Assembly: GCA_025642075.2 (NCBI GenBank)
Contig: JAODUO010000157.1
Span: 22,501-86,500, forward strand
Direction: 5' to 3'
DNA: 64,000 nt
Source: Ridgeia piscesae
Taxonomy: Eukaryota; Annelida; Polychaeta; Sabellida; Siboglinidae
Shown here: positions 13,701 to 23,600 of the stretch, piece after piece
Layout: every line of letters begins with the position of its first letter
Numbering within the stretch: position 1 is the first letter of the stretch
Position numbers and translations under genes: made by a program
The notes under the pieces: generated by a model
What the model saw: only the letters and a program-made list of their open reading frames with translations
Databases searched by the model: none
Told to the model about the DNA's origin: nothing

Positions 13701-16700
13701 AATTTAAGAATTCATTCTTTGTAAAAACAATAACCTACTGGAACCAACTAAATGAGTCGCAGGTCCAGGCTGAAACCATAACTGACTTCAGTCGCCTAAC
13801 CTGCGGCTCAAACACTCAATAACATACGCACACACCCCCCATCCTATATAATAGCCAATATTGGCTTCCTTACAACGTATCCCATTCAGATTCAGATATG
13901 TTACGGTAAGCTCACGCGTTGCTGGCGAGTTTTACGCAAGTTTGTTTGGTGGTGTTTATTTGTTTAAGTAATGATAGTGATTTTATTTTGTTATGTAGTG
14001 TGTGTATACGGGGACACGTATACATATAAGATATATGAGGAATGCTTTGGCGGTTGTAGTCTTTTTCATAGTTAAGTCAGAAAGTAAAAGATCGCCCAGG
14101 ACCGATTTTGTGGCAGAGGACATGAAGGAAAATATTCGAGTGAAATTGTTTAAATAGCTGCACATTTTCGAATATCGAATCTAATAGCGTGAAAACATTC
14201 GAACATTTGAAATTTCGAATACGAATCAAATATTCGTCCCAACCTTAGTGTGACAGCTGCATGTTTCATTGCAGCGGAACCTGTCTGAAGTTCTACTGGT
14301 GGACGCCACACGACAGACCAAAGGACCTGATGAGTCGGAAGTGGACATTCAGGTCGGCTACGTCCACTCACCGGCCAAAGTGATATGTCACACCTCCATG
14401 AGTCATAAGTAAGTGACAGATGGTTTGTTTCACTTCGGTTTGTTAAAGGCCACATTTTGCACAAAAACGTAACAACTATAAAAATATCCATGTATTATGC
14501 AGTATAATGACAACCCCGAAATCACAAGTTTGATGAAACATTTTTATATTGACATTAAACGGGAGCTTGGAAAAGTCTGCTTTCGGGAAGTGCCGCGATG
14601 GACAGAATCATGACGTGAGTTGTGAAAAATGTTGCTGACATTTGCCAGGATCGCCAGCGTTCTCAGCATTATTTACACGACACCGTGTGAATGCGCTGCA
14701 CGATATTACACCAAAACCACAAATCCAAACTGGATGTTCTCAGGAGTTTCTGCAGAATGGCAAATGTATAGGCTTTGTTTTATGTCTTGTACTCTTGTAT
14801 GATATTTAAATATTTTGGCATTTATCATTTTAATGAGCAACCATTTGTTACTAAGGAGCAGAGTAGATTTTAACCCAGTATATGGCTTTTTAATACACTA
14901 ACACTGAGCCAGTGTAAGTGCAACACCTCCCAGTAATCAGGTCTGTGTGTCTCTGTCTATTGTCCTTCATGGCCACTGACCTTTGATGTCTGATATTTAG
15001 AAGTGTTTGATTTTTTTGACAGGACACATTGACTGGACAGTCAGTCCTCAGATGTTGTTACTGTGAACTTATGCTATGACTTAGCCTCAGAATTTAAGTG
15101 GTCATTGGAATTAGTCAGAATATTGTGACGACACAGTAGTTGTGAAAGTATACATGGAAACCTTAACTATCCTAGACTAGAGTTATAATTAAACAGATTC
15201 CTTCAATTTTTTTAATTATAAGATTATATTGCAGGATTTTACCATATCATACATATTTTCACTTTATGTGCTGTCCATCATGTTGATTGATGAATTAATG
15301 AATGTGGGGTGCTTTGTTGAAAAATAGTCTGTGTCTGATCATTATCCTGAGAGGACAATGCACCAGTGAGAGTTGCTCCATGATTTATCTGTGAATAAGA
15401 TAAAATGTGGTCGTTACAAAACTTTCTTTTGACGTTAACGTTCGCTGTGTAACTTGTTGTCATATTCTCGCAGGAGTTCACCAGAAGGTGATGTCACTCG
15501 CGCGCGGCAGGTTGATGTTGATGTTGTTCCGGCCATGAAGCGGTTTGACCTCTCCGAACACAGCGATGAATCTGAAATGATTGTCTTAAGGCCGCCCCAG
15601 TCGAGACAGGCTCAATCACACAGGACGGCAGCTGGTGGGTGGCTGAGTTACATTTATATTACTTTGCAAATTGCATTCAGCTGAAATTAACTGTTTATGT
15701 GATTGCAAACTGTTAACCATGCCCCATTTACAGATGTTTACAATTTGGTATAAACCTAAAACATATAAATTTTTGACGTTACACTATTCTTTATGCACAC
15801 ATGTTTCGACACAAATCATCCCATTTGTCCCCAGTAAACTTTGTCTAAACACCATAAAAATATGTGGCTAATGCCCTGTTCTGTATAAACCTATATGATC
15901 TTGTAGTGCATAAATTGTTCATTGTTGACATTGTACCATTCTTTTGGGGCCATTCTTTTCACACCCATTTGTCAACACGATTTTGTTTCCAGTATAGATT
16001 GCCCAGTTTGTGTTGCAACTAGTGACATTATATTGCTGAGCACAGTGGCTCAGGGGTAGAGCTTCAGACTCTCGACTAAGAGAACCTGGGTTTGAATCCA
16101 GTGTTAAAACCTTGGGCAAGTTTTTTTCTCTACATTGCTCAAGTTCACTCAGCTGTATACATGAGTACCTGGCTAGAGACAGTGGTGGATATGTGTAGAG
16201 CAGCCAATTGCTAATTAATTGTAGCATACGGCTGGATGCTTCCCAGAGAAGTTGAGACGGTGTTTGATTGAACAGGTCTGCCAGAGAAGTAAAGTGTAAA
16301 AGTGCTTTGAGCAGTCCTGAGGACCAGATACTGAGCTATATAAGAACTTACCTTTTGTTATCACGTTGCTGAGATGTTTGTTGCAGGAAGGAATAATTCC
16401 AACAGTAGCAGACACAGACTTCCCTGTGAGGACGACGCGGCCCACAGACCCACCTCAAGGTACCATTTGGTGTTAAAATAAAACATTTATTTAGGACAAA
16501 AAGTCCATATATATCCATAAAATACAATTGAAAAAAGTGAAAAAATACAATACATAAAATGCCGTTAAAGCAATTAAGCAGTACAAGTAAAAGAATAAAT
16601 AAGTGGGTATTAAAAATAAATAAAAAGGTCATGATAAAAAATGGAATAAGTGATTAAAATAATTATTAAAAATACAAATATTATGTGTACAATTGGGATA

Positions 16701-17514
16701 TCCAGTATGTGTACACAAAGCTAACTGTTGCATCATGGGATACTACACAGAAGTATTTAAGATCAGTTTCATTGATTACAAGTATTTAAAATCAGTTTTG
16801 AGTGTCAAGAATCAGTGTGATTGATTATGAGTATTTAAATCAGTTCAAGTGTTGGAAATGAGTTTGATTGATTACGAATATTTAAATCAGTTCTGAGTGT
16901 TGCAAATCAGTTTGATTATGAGTATTTAAAATCAGTTCAAGTGTTGGAAATAGGTTTATGGAGTATTTAAAATTAGTTTGAGTGTTGGAAAACATAATCT
17001 ACATTTGCAGCAGTGAATTGGGTGTGAAGTCATACAGGCAGATTCTTCATCTGAACCAAAACCCATCAAATGTATTTGGGCAGAAATGCATAGCATATAA
17101 CCTCAACTTTGAATGCCCAGTTTATTGCACATAGTCCAGTTAAAATGTGTCTTCAGAAACGTCATTTAAAAAGTTAGCTTCATTCTTAACAATAAAAAAA
17201 ATACTGAACATATGTCAAGATATTTCAATTATTAATGCATAGTTTTAAAGTCTACACTCAAATAAAATGCACCAAACTAAAGTTTAGAACTTATGTCCTG
17301 CTTTTCTGTGACAGATCACTTTGACCTTTGAACCCACCAGTCTTTCCAGTAACATGGTCTTGAAAGGAACATGCAAAGCTAACTACGTTAAGTGGTATAT
17401 AAACATAATGGATAATCTTCACTATCACTTCATTGTAGGCTCTGTTCTACTGACGTGCCCTGCCCAGGTCCACTTCCATCTTCTGACTTGCTCTATCTCA
17501 CCTACGACCTTTGA
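10698..17514 (+). CDS. Unrecognised gene, 3' part of CDS in eight exons
   Basis: Eight consecutive plus-strand exons (10698-10786, 11388-11559, 11636-11678, 12124-12216, 14275-14408, 15474-15634, 16387-16459, 17439-17514) agree in splice phase at every junction. They give about 279 residues ending in TGA. The product is hydrophilic and Ser/Arg/Asp-rich, with an acidic Ser-Asp run (LELSDSDSD) and the phrases VLLVDATRQTKGPDESEVD and MKRFDLSEHSDESEMIVLRP. I see no transmembrane segment or known domain, so it is probably largely disordered. The first exon here starts in mid-codon, so 5' exons are missing; none was recognised upstream. An ATTAAA follows the stop by about 90 bases. The acceptor of exon 4 and the choice of terminal exon are the weakest points. 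Function unknown. Confidence 0.55.
11388..11559 (+). CDS. Unrecognised gene, exon b
   Basis: Acceptor CTTCATTTCTACAG/A and donor CGACA/GTAAGT. Two bases in, two out; phase agrees with exon a. Polar, Gly/Ser/Arg-rich peptide beginning LHPEIPGNREQSVTLL. A SINE 3' tail (TAAGAACCTCTG) sits just before the acceptor. Confidence 0.6.
11636..11678 (+). CDS. Unrecognised gene, exon c (43 bp)
   Basis: Acceptor ACACATTTTTAAG/G and donor GGACAA/GTAAGT. One base in, ends on a codon boundary. Encodes TRLPQRKSQMAHGQ. Separated from exon b by a very short intron (76 bp). Confidence 0.55.
12124..12216 (+). CDS. Unrecognised gene, exon d
   Basis: Donor CACAGG/GTAAGT is strong. The acceptor is uncertain: the better AG at 12119 would not keep phase, while GTGAG/ACC (exon from 12124) does. 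Encodes TPQASFTDSPKVARPSHSLE followed by a Ser-Asp acidic run. Ends on a codon boundary. Confidence 0.5.
12355..12480 (+). mobile_element. SINE fragment
   Basis: Shares GAATGAGTACCTGGCTGTAG and GTGGTGGATATTTGTGTA with the full SINE copies at 16038 and 38922. 5' head and 3' tail are missing or diverged. Confidence 0.7.
12748..14247. mobile_element. Long-TIR DNA transposon with nested LINE
   Basis: Terminal inverted repeats: TAAGGATGGGACGAAT at 12748-12763 and its inverse ATTCGTCCCAACCTTA at 14232-14247. Further inverted similarity runs inward (TTCGAAAT-rich blocks, CGATCTTTTT and TATGAAAAAGACT blocks). The interior contains AACCCTAA-like degenerate sequence as in copy 1, and a LINE insertion at about 13284-13880. 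No transposase frame is visible, so the element is non-autonomous. It lies in intron d-e of the unrecognised gene. Possibly hAT-like, but the target duplication is not clear. Confidence 0.7.
13284..13880 (+). mobile_element. CR1/L2-like LINE 3' fragment
   Basis: Encodes the thumb/C-terminal region of a non-LTR reverse transcriptase: AYIALVRAVLEYGAIVWDPY, a frame shift, then DIDKLEQIQHRAARFITGDY and RRRDQRLKFMYRTV. It ends in ATTCAGATTCAG, a short tandem tail typical of CR1-clade elements. It is 5'-truncated and frame-broken, and inserted inside the TIR element around it. Confidence 0.8.
14275..14408 (+). CDS. Unrecognised gene, exon e
   Basis: Acceptor TGTTTCATTGCAG/CGG and donor CATAA/GTAAGT. 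Starts on a codon boundary, leaves two bases. Reads RNLSEVLLVDATRQTKGPDE and onward. Lies 27 bases downstream of a long-TIR transposon. Confidence 0.6.
15474..15634 (+). CDS. Unrecognised gene, exon f
   Basis: Acceptor CATATTCTCGCAG/G and donor GCAGCTG/GTGGGT. One base in, one out. Reads SSPEGDVTRARQVDVDVVPA, then an acidic stretch and IVLRPPQ. Confidence 0.6.
16038..16357 (+). mobile_element. tRNA-derived SINE, near full length
   Basis: The tRNA-like head has an A box (TGGCTCAGGGGTAGAGC) and B box (GGGTTTGAATCC). The body shares GTACCTGGCTAGAGACAGTG and GCTGGATGCTTCCCAGAGAA with other copies. The 3' end is CTATATAAGAACTTACCTTT. Several diverged copies in this window define the family. Confidence 0.85.
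16387..16459 (+). CDS. Unrecognised gene, exon g
   Basis: Acceptor GATGTTTGTTGCAG/GA and donor CTCAAG/GTACCA. Phase from exon f gives RNNSNSSRHRLPCEDDAAHR. A second open frame (EGIIPTVADTDFPVRTT) exists but does not follow exon f in phase. A full SINE ends about 30 bases upstream. Confidence 0.5.
16765..17000. repeat. Degenerate tandem repeat, about 50 bp, 4-5 copies
   Basis: Repeated blocks of GAGTATTTAAAATCAGTT followed by GTGTTGGAAAT and GTTTGATTGATTA, with indels. Lies in intron g-h of the unrecognised gene. Confidence 0.75.
17439..17514 (+). CDS. Unrecognised gene, terminal exon h
   Basis: Acceptor TTCATTGTAG/G. One base in, then LCSTDVPCPGPLPSSDLLYL, TYDL and TGA (17512-17514). An internal CCCAG/GTCCAC could act as a donor, so the exon may be internal in some transcripts. 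ATTAAA at 17602 favours a true gene end. Confidence 0.45.
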
Positions 17515-17601
17515 CTGACCATTGTGCCCCGCTGATTGTATTTGTAATCACGTTTGTGAAGTTTCTAGTTTTCAGAGTCACAACAGTGTTTTGGGTTGAG
17601 A

Positions 17602-17607
17602 ATTAAA
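17602..17607 (+). promoter_or_regulatory. Candidate poly(A) signal ATTAAA
   Basis: ATTAAA lies 88 bases after the TGA of the unrecognised gene, just before the minisatellite array. It supports a transcript end separate from HAUS8. Confidence 0.45.
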
Positions 17608-17874
17608 CATGGTAGTGGTTTGTCGTATAGTACTAAACTACCTACGGAAAAAACAAATATATAAAAAATATACAAAAAGGGATGTGCAAAAAATCTAATT
17701 CAGGGTGCACCTTTAAAAAGTTAGCCTTCCTTAAAACTCAGACCACTGGTGGAGGGGCAAAGCTGTGGAAACATATTCGTCATCTGAGTGGTAAAATCAA
17801 TCACAAATTTCCCTAATGAAATTATGGATGGTATTTGTATTCGTATAAGAGAAATGTGGAGACTGTCATTCCTA

Positions 17875-20612
17875 ATCTCGTAAAACTAGCTAGCATGTCA
17901 TGTCTGATCCCGTAAAACTAGCTAGCATGTCATTTCTGATCCCGTAAAACTAGCTAGTATGTCATTCCTGATCCCGTAAAACTAGCCAGGGTGTAATTCC
18001 TGATCCTGTAAAACTAGCTAGTATGTCACTCCTGATCCCGTAAAACTAGCTAGTATGTCATTCCTGATCCAGTAAAACTAGCTAGTATGTCATTTCTGAT
18101 CCCATAAAACTATCTACGATGTCATTTCTGAATTTCTGATCCCATAAAACTAGCTAGTATGTCATTCCTGATCCCGTAAAACTAGCTAGTATGCAATTCC
18201 TGATCCTGTAAAACTAGCTAGTATGTCATTCATGATCCGGTAAAACTACCTAGTATGTCATTCCTATTCCATAAAACTAGCTAGTGTGTAATTCCTGATC
18301 CGGTAAAACTAGCTAGTATGTCATTCCCGATCCCATAAAACTAGCTAGTATGTCATTTCTAATCCCGTAAAACTAGCTAGTATGTCATTCCTGATCCCGT
18401 AAAAATAGCTAGTATGTCATTTCTAATCCCGTAAAACTAGCTAGTATGTCATTCCTGATCCCGTAAAAATAGCTAGTATGTCATTCCTGATCCCATAAAA
18501 CTTGCTAGTATGTCATACCTGATCTCATAAAACTAGCTAGTATGTAATTTCTGATCCCGCAAAACTAGCTAGTATGTCATTCCTGATCCCGTAAAACTAA
18601 CTAGTATGTCATTTCTAATCCCGTAAAACTAGCTAGTATGTCATTCCTGATCCCATAAAACTTGCTAGTATGTCATACCTGATCTCATAAAACTAATTAG
18701 TATGTAATTTCTGATCCCGCAAAACTAGCTAGTATGTCATTCCTGATCCCGTAAAACTAGCTAGTATGTCATTTCTGATGCCGTAAAACTAGCTAGCATG
18801 TCATGTCTGATCCCATAAAACTAGCTAGGATGTAATTCCTGATCCTGTAAAACTAGCTAGTATGACATTCCTGATCCAGTAAAACTAGCTATTATGTAAT
18901 TTCTGATCATGGAAAAGTAGCTAGCATGTCATTTCCGATCCCTAAAACTACTTACGATGTCATTTCTGAATTTCTGATCCCATAAAACTAGCTAGTATGT
19001 CATTCCTGATCCCGTAAAACTAGCTAGTATGCAATTCCTGATCCTGTAAAACTAGCTAGTATGTCATTCATGATCCGGTAAAACTACCTAGTATGTCATT
19101 CCTATTCCATAAAACTAGCTAGTGTGTCATTCCTGATCCGTAAAACTAGCTAGTATGTCATTCCTGATCCCATAAAACTAGCTAGTATGTCATTTCTAAT
19201 CCCGTAAAACTAGCTAGTATGTCATTCCTGATCCCGTAAAAATAGCTAGTATGTCATTTCTAATCCCGTAAAACTAGCTAGTATGTCATTCCTGATCCCG
19301 TAAAACTAGCTAGTATGTCATTCCTGATCCCATAAAACTAGCTAGTATGTCATACCTGATCTCATAAAACTAGCTAGTATGTAATTTCTGATCCCGCAAA
19401 ACTAGCTAGTATGTCATTCCTGATCCCGTAAAACTAACTAGTATGTCATTTCTAATCCCGTAAAACTAGCTAGTATGTCATTCCTGATCCCATAAAACTT
19501 GCTAGTATGTCATACCTGATCTCATAAAACTAATTAGTATGTAATTTCTGATCCCGCAAAACTAGCTAGTATGTCATTCCTGATCCCGTAAAACTAGCTA
19601 GTATGTCATTTCTGATGCCGTAAAACTAGCTAGCATGTCATGTCTGATCCCGTAAAACTAGCTAGGATGTAATTCCTGATCCTGTAAAACTAGCTAGTAT
19701 GACATTCCTGATCCAGTAAAACTAGCTATTATGTAATTTCTGATCATGGAAAAGTAGCTAGCATGTCATTTCCGATCCCGTAAAACTAGCTAGTATGTCA
19801 TTCCTGATCACGTAAAACTATCTAGGATGTCATTTCTGATCCCATAAAACTAGCTAGTATGTAATTCCTGAACCCTTAAAACTAGCTAGTATTTAATTCC
19901 TGATCTCGTAAAAGTAGCTAGTATGTAATTTCTGATCCTGTAAAACTAGCTAGTATGTCATTTCTGATTCCGTGAAACTAGATAGTATGTCATTTCTGAT
20001 CCAGTAAAACTAGCTAGTATGTCATTTCTGATCCCGTAAAACTAGCTAGTATGTCATTCCTGATCCCTTAAAACTAGCTAGTATTTCATTCCTGACCTCG
20101 TAAAAGTAGCTAGTATGTAATTTCTGATCCTGTAAAACTAGCTAGTATGTCATTTCTGATTCCGTGAAACTAGATAGTATGTCATTTCTGATCCAGTAAA
20201 ACTAGCTAGTATGTCATTCTGATCCAGTAAAACTAGCTAGTATGTCATTCCTATCCCATAAAACTAGCTAGTATGTCATTCCTGATCCCGTAAAACTAGC
20301 TAGTATGTCATTTCTGATCCAGTAAAACTGGCTAGTATGTCATTTCTGATCCCATAAAACTAGCTAGTATGTCATTCCTGATCCCTTAAAACTAGCTAGT
20401 ATTTCATTCCTGATCTCGTAAAAGTAGCTAGTATGTCATTTCTGATCCGTAAAACTAGCTAGTATGTCATTTCTGATTCCGTGAAACTAGCTAGTATGTC
20501 ATTTCTGATCCCGTAAAACTAGCTAGTATGTCATTCCTGATCCCGTAAAACTAGCTAGTATGTCATTCCTGATCCCGTAAAACTAGCTAGTATGTCATTC
20601 CTGATGCCGTAG
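17875..20612. repeat. 32-bp minisatellite, about 85 copies, with 837-bp higher-order repeat
   Basis: The unit is CCTGATCCCGTAAAACTAGC plus TAGTATGTCATT (32 bases) and contains the palindrome CTAGCTAG. A whole block is duplicated in tandem: the odd junction GATGTCATTTCTGAATTTCT occurs at 18119 and 18956, and the variant TTCTGATCATGGAAAAGTAG at 18901 and 19738, both 837 bases apart. The array fills the space between the unrecognised gene and HAUS8 and ends about 30 bases before the acceptor of HAUS8 coding exon 1. Confidence 0.97.
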
Positions 20613-20647
20613 TTTCTTCAGTGTGTCTTCCCTTATCGCAGAAAAAG

Positions 20648-20687
20648 ATGGCGGGGGTAGTCAATTCTAAATCCCGAAAAAAAAAGA
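20648..20687 (+). CDS. HAUS8: HAUS8 coding exon 1
   Basis: Exon starts at 20642 after GTCTTCCCTTATCGCAG; ATG at 20648; donor AAGA/GTAGGT. Encodes MAGVVNSKSRKKK and leaves one base. The other two frames contain stops. Confidence 0.75.
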
Positions 20688-23600
20688 GTAGGTTTTATAA
20701 TCCAAGTCGCTCTTGTTTTATTTTGATAATCTGTCCATTGCCAGTTTCTCACTACACAGAGACAATCCAGGTTATATTGTCTTTGTTTGTATTAAGCTGG
20801 GTGTCTCAGTCAGGCATCAGTCCTCAGTCGTCATGCGTCAGCACTCAATTCTCAGGAGGTTCTGTGGCATCAGAAGTATCAACACTGTAGATAACATCTG
20901 TGTTCAGCAGAGTAAAGAAACTATATATTTGCATAGAGTGATACAGTGAGTAAGTTGTTGTGTAGTACAGTGAGTAAGTTGTTGAGTAGTACAGTGAGTA
21001 AGTTGTTGAGTAGTACAGTGAGTAAGTTGTTGAGTAGTACAGTGAGTAAGTTGTTGAGTAGTACAGTGAGTAAGTTGTTGAGTAGTACAGTGAGTAAGGT
21101 GTTGAGTAGTACAGTGAGTAAGTTGTTGAGTAGTACAGTGAGTAAGGTGTTGAGTAGTACAGTGAGTAAGGTGTTGAGTAGTACAGTGAGTAAGGTGTTG
21201 AGTAGTACAGTGAGAAAGGGTTGTTGAGTAGTACAGTGAGTAAGTTGAGTAGTACAGTGAGAAAGGGTTGTTGAGTAGTACAGTGAGTAAGGTGTTGAGT
21301 AGTACAGTGAGTAAGGTGTAGAGTAGTACAGTGAGTAAGGTGTAGAGTAGTACAGTGAGTAAGGTGTAGAGTAGTACAGTGAGTAAGGTGTTAGAGTAGT
21401 ACAGTGAGTAAGGTGTAGAGTAGTACAGTGAGTAAGGTGTTGAGTAGTACAGTGAGTAAGGTGTAGAGTAGTACAGTGAGTAAGGTGTAGAGTAGTACAG
21501 TGAGTAAGGTGTAGAGTAGTACAGTGAGTAAGTGTTGAGTAGTACAGTGAGTAAGGTGTAGAGTAGTACAGTGAGTAAGTTGTAGAGTAGTACAGTGAGT
21601 AAGGTGTAGAGTAGTACAGTGAGTAAGGTGTAGAGTAGTACAGTGAGTAAGGTGTAGAGTAGTACAGTGAGTAAGGTGTAGAGTAGTACAGTGAGTAAGG
21701 TGTAGAGTAGTACAGTGAGTAAGGTGTAGAGTTGTACAGTGAGTAAGGTGTAGAGTAGTACAGTGAGTAAGGTGTAGAGTAGTACAGTGAGTAAGGTGTA
21801 GAGTAGTACAGTGAGTTAGGTGTGAGTAGTACAGTGAGTAAGTTGTTGAGTAGTACAGTGAGTAAGGGTTGTTGAGTAGTACAGTGAGTAAGGTGTAGAG
21901 TAGTACAGTGAGTAAGGTGTAGAGTAGTACAGTAAGTTGTTGAGTAGTACAGTGAGTAAGTTGTTGAGTAGTACAGTGAGTAAGTTGTTGAGTAGTACAG
22001 TGAGTAAGGTGTAGAGTAGTACAGTAAGTTGTTGAATAGTACAGTGAGTAAGGTGTTGAGTAGTACAGTGAGTTGTTGTTGCTGCAGCTATCCGGGTGTC
22101 GTCCAGATACATGCAGACAACAAAGCCCAATGAGAGCCGCGGCCCAATGAAGGCCACTGACCGGGTGAGTTGTTGTCATAGCAACCTTCTGAATAGTGAA
22201 ACCAGTTGCACAAATGACTGGACCACATGAAGTGTACATAGTACATACACAAACAGCACAGTCGTGCACTTGTGTGCATATGCACACATTCACATGCACA
22301 AAAGTAGCGCTTACCCACACACGAAGGCAATAAAATCTTTCTTTCTGCTTTTGTTGACTCTACAGTTTTTTTCACAGTTGATATTGACCTATTTGTACTG
22401 CAGGGTTACAACCCATAGAGGGAGATAGTTATAGCCCACAGGGAGGGGTTACAACTATGGCTCAATGGAAGGGGTTACAACCCTCAGTAGGAAAGGGTCA
22501 TAGCCCACAAACTAATTATAAAAATATTCTGTGCATGCAAATTGCATAACTGTCGTGATTATCGATAAATATTTGTACAATATAATTATAATTGTCATTT
22601 ATATATATATATATAAATATATATATATATCATTTGTATATAGCTAAACCTTGGTTTATGGTCACCTTGCTAATACAGCCATTTTGCATTTAAGGTCATT
22701 CTAAGATAGTCCCAAGATTTGTTATAAATTGTACACTTCGGGTCAATATCATGGTACACCCAGTGGTGTGACCCCAACACACTGATTAACCTGAACGACA
22801 GCAAAACAACAGCGTTGTAATAATAACACTGCCCGTTTTCCTGCAGGGAATTATGGGTGAAGCGGTCAACTCAAGACTCGGCAGGTCAGCGGTCAGTGCA
22901 GCGGGCCGACCAAACACGACCGCAACAAAAGGGGCGGGGAAATACTCGACCCCAACACGTGGGCGCGCTAATGTCTCAGGACGGTGGGTAGATCTTAGCA
23001 GGTTTACTGAGGCAACTTTGATGGTAGCTCATTAGTGATATCATCTAAGTGTAATATCTTTTTTCTTCTTCCATTAAATGACCTCGGGTTCCCAGTGTAT
23101 ATAAATTAATCTGCAAACCCCTGGGGAAAATTTTGTTTGTTTGAAATCCTCGGTGTGTTATATATATTTTGTGTTCCCACTAGATTGATGTTAGAAGGCT
23201 GTACATTGTTAATAGCGCTGAATGTATTTTATGCAATTATCACTGATCAGTTGCATTTAAACCAAGCTTAATTTCATAGTCGACATAAATCGAGTCGATA
23301 CACACCCATTCAAATGCTACAGCAGTGACTTGGTTGCTTATAATATAATAATAAAAACACTAACATAGCGCCATCAATCTAAATAAAATCCATTTGGAGA
23401 CACTGAGTACATAAATATGCAGAATATATTTTTAAAAAGTTATATATAATTAATAATTTTACATTTGTAAAAGTAAATGACAATACAAAGAAAATGTATA
23501 AAAATAATAAACATAAATAAGTTACAGTTAAAGATGATTACGTGTATTAAAATATAGCGTTTATTGATAATTAATGAGTGAAGACATTGTGTAAAATTAC

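Noticed and set aside
16038..16120. tRNA gene
   Set aside because: A and B boxes belong to a dispersed SINE; no complete cloverleaf.
17875..20612. CRISPR-like regular repeats
   Set aside because: Units are directly abutting with no spacers, in a eukaryotic context.
17439..20692. Joining the upstream gene to HAUS8 as one transcript unit
   Set aside because: Possible only with an alternative frame of exon g; the phase-consistent frame ends at 17514 with ATTAAA downstream.
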